DNA of 64,000 bases, taken from assembly GCA_018881555.1 (NCBI GenBank), contig JACAXG010000018.1:4525634-4589633 (forward strand), read 5' to 3'. The notes beneath the pieces were generated by a model. That model saw nothing but the letters and a program-made list of their open reading frames with translations, was not told the DNA's origin and searched no databases. The DNA comes from Amblyornis subalaris. Taxonomy: Eukaryota > Chordata > Aves > Passeriformes > Ptilonorhynchidae. Position 1 is the first letter of the stretch. Every line of letters begins with the position of its first letter. Both the position numbers and the translations under genes were made by a program. Positions 37,101-48,300 of the stretch are shown here, in pieces.

Positions 37101-40100
37101 TCCTGATCAAGGCTGTAAGAACTCATATAAGCCTCAAACCATCAGGAAACCTTCAAACAATATTAAGAACATCAGTGTTCCTGAGATTCTTAAATTAAAG
37201 TATATATATATATATATACTTATTTACTTGGGATATATGCATGTAAAGATAAATAAGTAAAAATAAAGTTATTTGAAGCAAAATAGCTCCCTGCAGTCTT
37301 CTACTCTTTCAGAATTTCTTTATACTTGGTAGAGTGACATTAAGGAAGAAGTCAGTCACATGTTCCATTGCTGAATATTTTTAACCTAGATAATTAATTA
37401 AACATTTATCTACATTTTCAAATTGTTATGAATATGTTACTTTCAATAAATACTTACACTTTATTCACTACAGGTATTCATGTTCATATGGTTAGGCTGT
37501 TACACGATTTTTTCAGGAGCAATAGGGCCTCAATGTTTTACAATGTTAAGACAATGTAGAGGAAATAATTAGTAATGGACATCAGTACTGAGAACATTAT
37601 CTACATTCTTCAAATCTTTTTAAATGTACCTAAGACCACTTATGTACTTTTAGGATAAGCAAAAATACACACAACTGGCAAGCAACTTATTTCTTTTCCT
37701 ACCAAGTATGTTACATTGGCTGTTGCAGTTCATTTAATACTCTATTTACCTTCCACAGATCACCCACTAGGTTCAGTTCATACTCATTCACTAAGACATT
37801 TACTGAATAACTTAGTTTTCACTGATTGGTTTATTTATTGATTTATTTATCCATTGGCAGGTTATATTCACACTCAGAATAATTATACTAATGCTGTACT
37901 AAGCAGTTTGGTCAGCAGAAACTTCAGTTTTATGTGGAAATGTGGCTTGCTTTGTATATGCCTTTCAGTAGGTGATGAGTCCCATCCAAGAAATAATACA
38001 TGAAAGTAAACAGCAGAAAAATAGAGTTGAAAAAGCAATATACCACTATCTTTACCAATGAGTAATGCTTTCAGGAAGCAATTTATTCATTTCAGTACAA
38101 ACTATCTAGACTTCAGCTCAGAGAGCATTTAGAGGTCATATACACTTTCCTGTAACTCCTTAGGTCAACACTCCCAACTGAGGTTATGTCAGCATTCCTG
38201 AATTTCAGAGGCATGATTCTTCCTCACATCCACAGGAAGAATTTTCAAAATACTGTCATGAAATTCTCGGTCGCGGATACTTGGTTTTGTCCTAGCTGCA
38301 TACATCAAATCAATTCATGAAAGTTACTACCTAAGGGAAAAGAAAAATTAATTAGGCATAACATACACATATCTTTTAATAGCAAATATTCACAAAGAGA
38401 AAGGTGTCTTGATTTATTTGGCATTTGGCTTACATTCCTCAATTCTGAGTATAATTTTAGTATAATTTTGGTATAATTTTGTGAGCTATCTGCTGGAAGA
38501 GGTGCAAGATTTTTCCTCTATGCACATTGTTCTTGCAGTCAAGTATTAGTATAAAATTTCTCTTACCTGACTTTAATCTCTAAAAGCTCAAAGATTGTTG
38601 TTTAGGCTAAATTAGTTGATAGCTCTCCTGTCACCAGTGCAAAGAAACAGGTGGGGTGAATCTGTTTGGATGACCCTGTATTAGAGATTTACACTAAGAA
38701 AGAAGGAACCAGGAGGTACCTGTCTCCCCACATAACCTGTATCTAAGTGACTTAGTTTAGCTTTTAACTTTGAGACGGCAAAAATTAAATAAGATGGCTG
38801 CTCTTCAAGAACAATCTGCTAAGTGAAAAAATTGGCATAAGTTAATTTGGCAATTTATAGGTCTCACAATTAGAGAGAAGACGTGGATTGATGAGAGAAG
38901 TAACTTTATAATGATGGAAGTGACCTCTTGGCAGACCTTTCATAAAGTATTGCTCAAGTTCCTCCTGGGACAACTTCAATTGAAGTAACTTGACTGGTCT
39001 CCAGAAAATTTTGCAACATATTAAAATGGGCTAGCCATCCTCTCATGCCTCCAAATTCAATACACTTAAGTATATATAAAATACTGAAATTTTTAAGGAT
39101 ACTTAATTTTAGGTATCAAAAATATAAATCAGACCTGGAGTGATTCTACTTATACCAAAGTAAAAAATAATAAATTTGTTTCTTTTCAACTTTAAAGCAT
39201 CCATCAAAATCCTAAATACAATACAAAATATGAGGAAGTATTTGTAGAATCATCTCTGTGGAAGAATAGCTTTGTTTATGCCATCTTAACAAAGGGACAA
39301 AATCCACTCAATTCTTGAAAAACATAAATGAACCACAGTTCTCAGCAGGTTCTAAAGTGAAGTTTTTGCAAGAAGCAGGTGAGATTTCTAGAAATGAGTG
39401 CATTGCATGAAGGAAATGTAGCAGCAGTCACTTTTCCTTCGCTACTTTCAACAAGGTGTTTTCTCTAGGCTCAGAAGAAAGCAGGAAGGACTTAAAACTT
39501 TTGAGCTGAACAACAATCTCTTTCATCATCTGAAAACTTGCCTGATGTCCTTCCATGCTGATGGAATCACTGATGCTGATGTCCCTTCCATGCACCACCT
39601 GCATTCATGCACATTTTGTCAGATGTTCTGATATGTGAACACAGACTTCTAAACTGCATGTGACAAAGTACAGGAAATGTTATTTGTGATTTCTGTCGTG
39701 TTGGAGTAAGGTGCATCAATTTAATTAAGCTGAACAGTTTGTTCTTTCTTGTTTGCAACCTCCCTGAAACTGGGATTGCTGTAGAGTCGCACATAGTACT
39801 TACATTCCTATTCTAAGAACACAACACATACTCTTTTTTCTGTAAATCTGTACATGGCTTGTAAGATTTGCTGTTTTCCTTCTGTTTTGTTTTCACAAAT
39901 GCTGACTTTGGTTCTACGCAGGTAATAAGAGGTGTATATGGCAAAGCAAACCTTATATTATCCTCAAAACCTGAGAAACAACTCCATTGTTCATTATCTC
40001 AGTTTTAAACTGTTTGAACTAGGGGCCTGTGATGCCACAGCCTGCCCACTCCTGGGGCACCCTGCGTGGCGGGCACTACAAGCTGCCTTCTACTCTGCCT

Positions 40101-43100
40101 GTTGTAAAAGCCACCCTTGGCCATCATTGACAAAACAGCGATTAATGGCCAAGTGTGACAGTGCCACATCTAACAACGCAGAGCAGCCCACACCATCTTA
40201 TTTGGAGCACTAACTCTGCTGCCCCGTGTAATCAATGGCATCAGGCTGGCCTTTGTTTTTATCATGCTGACCAAGATAAGTGAGTTGTTCTCTGCCCCAG
40301 AAAACATAAGTGGTTTGAATTCTGTCTCCTGTGAGCAGTCATTGTACTGACCTGTGTTTTTAAGCAGCTTTCCATCTCATTAAGCAAAGGTTCCCGACTG
40401 CTCCTTTAGGGTCTCAAAGGAATATTCCTTACATAATGCTGTTCGTATTTGTCCTTTATTTAAACTGTTTGTACACCTGTTTCTGATACAGGAATATATT
40501 TTTGGCACAGAGACTTATTAGCAAAACAAGATGTTGAACCTGAGTTCTTGCCAAAATTTTGTATGAAATTTCACCCACTGGATCATTTCCACAGTCCCAC
40601 ATGCAGTGATTCTTAGCAGATAATAGAGATGTGTACTGTGCATGTTACCCTAAGAAACCTGTCCTCCTAGTACATGTCCTTCCCATTCTTGAAAGCTGTT
40701 GTCATGTCAGATGTTTCTAGCTATGATAGTTCCTCTTTCCACAATTAAAAATGCACACTCCCAATCTTTTTTAACTACTATGTTTACTTCATCCCATGGT
40801 CTCCTTCTTAAGATAGTATTCAGAAATAAAAAGCAATTTATTCATCTCTTTTCATATGATTCCAACTACTAACACTTTGCAGTAACAGATCTTCAGCTGT
40901 TATAGGGACTGTTTACATACAGACAATTATAAATAGGTCTAATAAATCCATTTAGTATCTGCAATATTGTTTAATCTGATCATACTAGAGATACTAATAC
41001 ACATGTTCACATGAAATTATTTTGTTAACAATTCCTTGCAGCAGAAAAGACCCCTTTCCAGACTTGACAGGAAGATTATAAATTCCTTTGTAGCTATGAA
41101 AATAGGAATTGTATATAAGACAATCCACATTTCCACAAACCATCTCACAGTGCTGACATTTCTGCCATTCCTAGCATCTACATAAGCTGGTTGTGAGCAT
41201 TTAACAAGCAGATAACACATCCTTCCTGTGTTTTTCTAACCAGGGCTTCAGGATTGTAATTCCCTTTAAGCAGGCTCTAGAACAACTATCACAGTCTTCA
41301 TATCCTTCTTTTTTTTTTCCTGCTGCAAAAGTATTAAAGTATATTGATAACTCTATAAAGTTATGATTTGTCTTACTTCTTACTCTGGTTTCAGGTTACA
41401 CCTTTCCCAGACTCAGAGCATTTATTGATACATTTTTTAATTCTGGGGTGGCAAAAAGCCTGTTTGCCAATTACAACTTCTGAGAGATGATACCTTTTTG
41501 CTGTAATTTTTCCCCAAAATGACAAGCTAAGAAGTTTGCTGAGGCTGATGCTGATTTGTAAAGGTCATCTGTAAAGAATACTGCACCANTGTCCCCTTGA
41601 TGCAGCTCTAGTAATTACTCCAAGTACTTTAATGCATTGGAAAACAGAGACAACACTAGGAAAACTGGCTACTAACCATCCTCTTCAAGGATTTATCCCT
41701 ACATGAAGTTTTCAGGGATTTTTTTCAGAATGAAACTAATCTGAAAAAAATATTTACTTGCTGGAATGTTGGCATATAGCCTGAAGTTTAATGTGTCTGT
41801 TTAGTCAACATACAGAACCAATCTCTTCCATAAATGATTGATATTCAGGAATCACTGCTCTGGCTCATACAAGTCCCAAGAAAAGTCTGTGCCTCTCTTC
41901 TACCTACTTTAGAAGAAGTACACAGAAATTAAGTTAGATAATTTAGCAAACGTAGATACTTAAAGTTAGGATGAGTGACTATTTTGTTGTATTTCAGCCT
42001 GAAATGCCCATCCTTGACACTGCAGAAATATACTGTGGGTATTTGCTTTTTAAAATCACTGCAGTAACTGAAACGGTCTGCTGGAGCTGCGTCCTCTCCG
42101 TATTTTATTTATGATTTCCCTCTTACTGTAGATGAAATTGTTTACAAAAAGAAGTCTGCCAGAAGTGTTTTAGCAGTTTAAACAGGAAATCTGACTCTTT
42201 CTCTTTAAAAAGCACAGCTGAGACGTTGTTTTTAGGGGGAGTGTTGTGTTTGGTTCTTGTGTGTGCTCCAAGAGCTGCTGTACAAGAAAATCCAGGTAGG
42301 AAGCAAACATTTTCCTTTAGCTCTGTTTCAGTGTCACTGCATTTTGTGTGTTTTCATGAATGAGACAGATTTAAGAACCTCAAATCCGCAAAATTATTTT
42401 CTAGGTGCTTTTGACATAATAATTTTTTTTAAAAGCAGTGAGAGAAAGTTTTCTGTTTCTGTTGTTAGTTTTCAGTGCTTGGAAACCACCTCTGAGCTAG
42501 TGGAGAGCTTTATGATTCTTGCATCCAGTTGTTTATTACATTTTAGAGTGTCTGTTATAGTACTTAACTTCAAGAAATGCTACCAAATTGTTAAAGAAAG
42601 CAGCTATAAAGCAGTTCTTCAATGTTGTCAGTGTTCTCCATTTACACGTACCTTTAGGAAAGACTGTTTAAATTTGACACATAAAGCTTGATAAGAAAAA
42701 CAGATTTATGTGCCAAGCAATAAAAATGCTGCTGCTTCCTGCAGTGCTGTACTTTTTGTGCCATGAAGAGGGTATTTGGTGAACCTTGCCAGCAGCAAGG
42801 AAATGTGGTCATTTGCAGGTACATCACCCTCAGCCTGGTGAGAGAGACAGGGAATTGGTGCTGAGGCAAATGCACAGGTGGTTTGGGAGAGAGTTACATT
42901 TGTCCAAGAAAACCACTTACTTACAGAGAGTTCAGCTCCCTGTGCTAGTTGAGACATATTTAGAAATCTGATAATACTTGGGGCCAGTAGCTGGTAAAGC
43001 TAAGCCTCAGGCAGGAGATATCCAATGAAAAAGAAGTTATTTCCTAAGATATATGGAGGGATATGAAGATCACTCTGCATCTTCTAGGCTGGGCTGGAAG

Positions 43101-44550
43101 CACTATTTGAAGCATGTGTGCATGAGCCTGTACACATCCAGTACAAAGACATGACAGGAAAACCACAGGTGGCCTGTGTTAGCCTCAGTTAGCCCTCTTG
43201 CTAAAGGAGATTTGGCCAGGTACAGAAAAAGGCCCCACATTTTACTCCCATGACTTGTTTCATGGGGATTTTAAAATCCAGAATGAACTATGCTGTTGTG
43301 ATTTACTTGATCTGCGAGCACAGCACATTGGCCCTTGGGTTTTGCACTGGTGCAGCTGTGCTGGCACAAGCTTTGTGCCAGGAAGAAGCCATGGTTGTAT
43401 TCCCATCCAGTAAAGGTAAAGCAGGGCAGGAACCTGCAGCAACAGTAGCAACAAATTGAGTTGTATAAACGTAAAAATTTCCTCAATGTTTGTAATCAAA
43501 TACAGCCACTTTCTAGTGCAAACAAAACTGAAGTAATTTAGTATGTAGAAGTGATTTCAGCTCAACGCTGAAAGTGGGGAAAAAAGGGATTGAATACATC
43601 CCTGTGATCTGAATATTGCACTTGGCTTTATGGACCACAGATGGGTTATGGAAAAAAAAAAAAAACAACCAAGAGTGTTCATACAGCATGAACACGCCCA
43701 CATTATTTGCAATTATATAGAATAATTAAATGGATACATAGATCTTTTGATCATTCCATTATGAAAAAAAAAAAGTTTTTTTAAAATACTAAGTCTGTAT
43801 GTTAAATAGTGTAATTTGCGTGGGGTGAAAACGTTAAATGGAATGCCTCTGGTGATCATTATGCACATATTGAAGCATATCTCTCATGAGTAATTCCTGT
43901 GTTGTTTGTGACAGCCAGGTGTCAGCCACTGCTCAGCTGAACCTCAGTGAAGAATCCCAGATAATAATCATGAAGTTTTTAGTTCATTGAGACAAATATG
44001 GTGTATGATCATTTTTCACTGAGAGTAATAGGAATCTTTTATATATGGAACTGTGAAAAGTGAAATAAGTAAGCCAAGACTCTCTTTTAAGTTCTTCTCA
44101 TCTGTCAGTGCCATTCTAGTTAGTGCAGATTTGCATAATTTCTGTGCAAATACACTGCAACTACAAGTACCACTGCTGGAAGTAGGCACCTTTAATGTGT
44201 TTCAGGTTTGGGTTTTTTTAAAATTCTATTTTATATTGATCCACACTTAGTTGATTGAATTATCTTCAAATTATTGGTTCAATACATTTAGTCTTGAGTA
44301 GATTGCAAAACCATGAAGTTATCCTGTTTTCTCATCTGCAGAACAGATTTTGAGGTGATCGTGTTTAAACAGTAAATTGTCAGAAGGGAAAAAGAAACCC
44401 AAAACTCCTATGGTATGAGGAGATTAACTGTAAAGATAAGGCAAGATGCTTTTGGGGTGTCAGGCGGCTTTAATCTTGCGAACACTCAGCAGTGTGTGCC
44501 AACTTCGGGTGGTGTCGGGATAGTAGCCTGGCAGTGCCATCAGGGGAACA
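34151..44550. other. Intergenic DNA between C1QTNF7 and CC2D2A
   Basis: About 10 kb, strongly AT-rich, with no CR1 or LTR that I can see, which is unusual beside the rest of the window. It holds an 11-bp tandem repeat at 38449-38481, a TA run at about 37199-37218 and a GC-richer block near 39990-40300. Part of the left side may belong to a longer C1QTNF7 3' UTR. Confidence 0.55.
38449..38481. repeat. 11-bp tandem repeat, three copies
   Basis: Three head-to-tail copies of GTATAATTTT(A/G). Confidence 0.95.
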
Positions 44551-44684
44551 TTATCTATATACATATACACACACATACATACATCTCTGTGTAAATAGAG
44601 ATACACGCTGTATGTTATACACACATACACACACGAGAGATATATATATATCCCATATATATATTTTTATATATAGAAAATATC
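44551..44684. repeat. CA/TA-rich microsatellite block next to the CC2D2A CpG island
   Basis: Alternating AC, ACAT and AT runs for about 130 bp, ending roughly 10 bp before the CpG island begins. It includes two CACACATACA-type runs flanking a short TCTCTGTGTAAATAGAGA imperfect palindrome. Confidence 0.9.
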
Positions 44685-44694
44685 TGTGGAAAGC

Positions 44695-45300
44695 TGGTGC
44701 AGTCCAGTCCCCGTGCCCCCGGCCGGGTCCCTGCCGCGCGCTCACGGCCCGCGCGCACCGGCGGCGGCACCACGCGCAGGCCCCGCACACGCGCACAGCC
44801 GCGCACGCGCGCTCGCTCTGCCCCTGAGGGCCGGGTCCCGCTCCCGGCCCGGCCGCGCTGACGCCGCCATCGCCTTTCCCTTCCTGCTGCAGCCGCCGGA
44901 CACCGTGGGTCCCGCCGGGCCGCGGGCGGAGCGCAGCAGCCCTATGTCGGCCGCACGGCGCAGCGACGCCGCCGGGGCGCTGCGCGGTGAGTGACTCCCC
45001 ACGGCGGGGCGGGCCGAGGCGGGGCGCGGATGCGCCGAGTTCCGGCTGCCAGCGCGCCGGGGCCGAGGTCTGGAGGTGGGGATANTTCGTGCTGGCGCTG
45101 TTTCTTGGGCTGTGTCTCCGCTCTGAGGCTCCATGCGGCGCACAGACGGCGGCACTGCCGCGGGAGGAGCGTGGGGCGCGCCGTGCTCTGCTCCTCGCGG
45201 AGCTTCCTGAGGCCCTTCTTGCATTCGAGGGATGGACGAGTGTCTGTCTGTGTCTGCCAGTGCCGACTCAGCTCGGGCTTTGAGCGGACAGGCAGCGCTG
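44695..45300 (+). promoter_or_regulatory. CC2D2A: CpG island, inferred CC2D2A promoter
   Basis: GC content and CpG frequency rise sharply at about 44695 and fall away by about 45300, in contrast with the AT-rich flanks. Visible elements are a YY1-like GCCGCCATC at 44863-44871 and two near-consensus GC boxes (GGGGCGGGC at 45006 and AGGCGGGGC at 45017). A strong splice donor (GTGAGT) follows 44986 inside the island, as expected for a first exon. There is no convincing TATA box, consistent with a broad housekeeping-type ciliary gene promoter. The assignment to CC2D2A rests on position: it is the only CpG island upstream of the conserved exons. Confidence 0.8.
44944..44986 (+). CDS. CC2D2A: CC2D2A candidate first coding exon
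   Basis: The ATG at 44944 opens 14 codons ([14 protein letters not shown]) plus one base before the GTGAGT donor at 44987. The single leftover G plus the AG that starts the 51539 exon makes a Glu codon, so direct splicing keeps the frame. The start context is weak (C at -3, T at +4), and the frame stays open upstream to 44686, so an earlier start or a wholly non-coding exon are alternatives. No similarity to the mammalian N-terminus is visible. The transcription start is unknown. Confidence 0.4.
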
Positions 45301-48300
45301 CTCTCGAAAGACATGCTCTTATCGCATTTAAATATGTTTAGGTTATGAAATGCCCTTACATTTTTCAGATACATAGGTGTAGACGTGCACTGTTTACATA
45401 ATTNAACGTGAACTGGCCTGGTTAGCCTTGTCGCAGTCCCTGAGAAAGTGATGGAACAGATCATTCTGGAAGTCATGACCAAGCATGTAAAAGAAAAGAT
45501 AGTCATCTGGAGTAGTCAGCATGGATCCACCGTGGGGAAAACAATCTTGATAGCTGCCTATCATGGCATGGCAGGATGGGTCAGTGAGGGGAGAGCAGTG
45601 GATGTTGTGTCTTGACTTCATAAGGGCTTTGACACTGTGTCCCATTATATCCTTGCAGGTAAGCTCAGGAAATGTGGGTTAGATGAATGGACAGTGAAGT
45701 GGATGAAGAACTGGCCAAATGGCAGAGGTCAGAGAGATGTGATCAGTGGAGTAGGAGGCCTGTAGTAGTTGCCATTCCCTGGGGATCAGTACTGGGTCCA
45801 GCTTTATTCAACTTGTTCATCAAGGACCTGGACAATGGGATAGAATGTGCCTGCAGCAAGTTTGCTGGTGATACAAAACCGGGAGTAGTGGCTGATACAC
45901 CTGAAGGCTGTGCTGCCATTCAGAGGGACCTTGATAGGCTGAAGTGCTGGGCAGAGAGAAACCTTATGAGGTTCAACAAGAGCACGTGTAGGGTCCTGCA
46001 CCCAGCGGGGAATAACCCCAAGTACCAGCACAGGTTGTGGCTTGACCTACTAAAGAGCAGCTCTGCTGAAAAGGACCTAGGAGTCCTGGTGGGTGACAAG
46101 TTGACGATGAGCCAGCATTTCCTGGTGGCCAGGAGGGCCAGTGGTATCCTGGGGTACATCTGGAAGAGTGTGGCCAGCAGGTCCAGGGAGGTGATCCTCC
46201 CCCTCTACTCGGCCCTGCTGAGTTCACATCTGGAGTGCTGAGTCCAGTTCTGGGCTCCTCAATACAACAAAGACAACGAGCTACTGGAGAGGGTCCAGCA
46301 GAGGGCCGTGAAGATGATGAGGGGTTTGGCATATTTCTGTTGTGAGAAGAGACTGTGGGAGCTGTGCCTGTTTAGTCTGGAGAAGAGAAGACTGAGAGGG
46401 GATCTCATTAACGCAGGTGCCAAGAGGATGGTGCCAGACTCTTTTCAGTGGTGCCCAGAGACAGGACGAGGACCAATGGCCATAAACGNGGGACCAGTGC
46501 TCTGCCACCCTCAACGTAACATTCCGCATGTCCCAGGCACAGGACCCTATGCTTGCTCTTGTTGAACCTCATCAGGTTTCCCTCTGCCCAGCACTTCAGC
46601 CTATCAAGGTCCCTCTGAATGGCAGCACATTGAGGGTGGCAGAGCACTGGAATAGGCTGCCCAGGGAGGTGGTGGGGTCTCCCTCTCTGGAGACATTCAA
46701 CACGCACCAGGACACATTCCTGTGTAAGCTGCTCTAGGTGACCCTACCTTGCCATGGTGACCCCCCCATCCAGGGGGGTTGGACTGGATGATCTCCAGAG
46801 GTGCCTTCCAACCCTAACGATACTGTGAACCTCATAATTGGTGCTTGAAGTGTTATTCATGGGTATGAAGATGTATAGGTGTATTGATGTGCTATTACTG
46901 TCACACATGAGATACTCACAGAGTAGGAGAGTGTAAGAGAGTGATGTGGTGGGAGTTTGCTAGAACTGGATGTCTGTTTGCAGCCTCGGAAAGAATGGAG
47001 GTGATTGGTACTCAAAAACTAATCTTCAGTTTCTTTGGCAGAATCTCTGCAATATTTCTGTTAAATACTTTGGACAACATTAATGTGGTTAATCTTACTG
47101 CATGGGTTTACAGTTTACCTGAATAGGATGTGTAAAGAGCTAATTAAGAGCAGAATATTAAAAAGCCAGTAAAATAAAAATCCAGTGAAATAAAACATAC
47201 TTAGTTTTTCATCAATGTCAAGTTTTACCAAAATAAAATGTATGTATTGTCCTTAAACACGTTTTAACAAAATATGGTACAGACAAAATTTTAAAAGACA
47301 TTTACAATTTAGGGATGTTTCCAGCTCTTCAAGNTCTGTGTACTTTTATTCTGAATGTTTTTTGAGTCTTACTGTGCCAACTTGTGCTAGGAAGCAATAC
47401 GCTGTTGACAGATGGAGTCCAAACAGTTTTCAGAATTGATTGTATGGGGAAATCAAGAGACACCCTCTAGTGATGGTTATTTTCTTTTACAGAAGCTCAT
47501 TTTCCAAGAATAAACAGAATAGCTCAGCAGTACTCTTCAGAAATAAACTAGCCATTAGTTTCCCTATATGATAAATGTTTTGTTTTCCTAAGTATTTTGC
47601 TCTGTTACTTCTGCTTCTGAAATACCTGTAATTTTGCAAATTTTCTATGATCAAGTGAAAAGTACTGCATGTGGTTTTCTGGATAGACTATCATTGGTTT
47701 ACTTAATTGCAGTATATTTTATCCATCTGTTTGGTTGCGTTTTTTAAAATTGCATCTCACATTTTGAGAAAAACTGCACCTTGAGCTGAAGCCTTCATGT
47801 ATCTATTCAAAACTTACTTCAGTTCCCCCCACCTCTCCAGCATTCAGTTTGACAGATTTATAAATAATTTAAATTTCCATCTATTATTATTTCCATCTAT
47901 TATTATTTCCATCCATATATTCCATCCATCTATTTCCATCCATATATTACAGTTTTGAATATGCTGACACTGCTGTTACCTATTGTGTTGCCCAGTCATA
48001 AGGTAAAAGTAGATTTGAGTTCCTCACTACTTTGTTAGAGTGATGATCTGTATATGAATTTCTAATTATAATTTTCTTGCCAAGTGATAACTAACCATTT
48101 TAAAAAAAAGTAACATCCCCTTGCAATTTTCCAGCCGCCATTGAAAAGGAAACATTGTCTGTTTGCTCAACTATCTTGTTTTGATTTTATTTTGATGCCT
48201 GTGATAATACANCACTTCTGTTCCGAGGTGTCTTTAGTTTGTCATGGTTGTCACTGTATTATGTTAAATTTGTTGTGTTAAAAGCATACACACCCCCACA

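Noticed and set aside
42257..42691. 144-codon plus-strand frame between the two genes
   Set aside because: Cys/Phe-rich random-looking translation of AT-rich DNA, with no exon signals.
44686..44943. Upstream in-frame extension of the CC2D2A first exon
   Set aside because: The open frame is expected by chance in a CpG island, and the Pro/Ala/Arg-rich translation has no similarity to CC2D2A.
45687..46241. 184-codon frame resembling a reverse transcriptase gene
   Set aside because: It is the decayed coding region of a CR1 insertion, with a mutated catalytic box and no intact ends, not a host gene.
47455..47475. CTCF-like CACTAGAGGGTG on the minus strand
   Set aside because: Two mismatches at informative positions; too weak to list.
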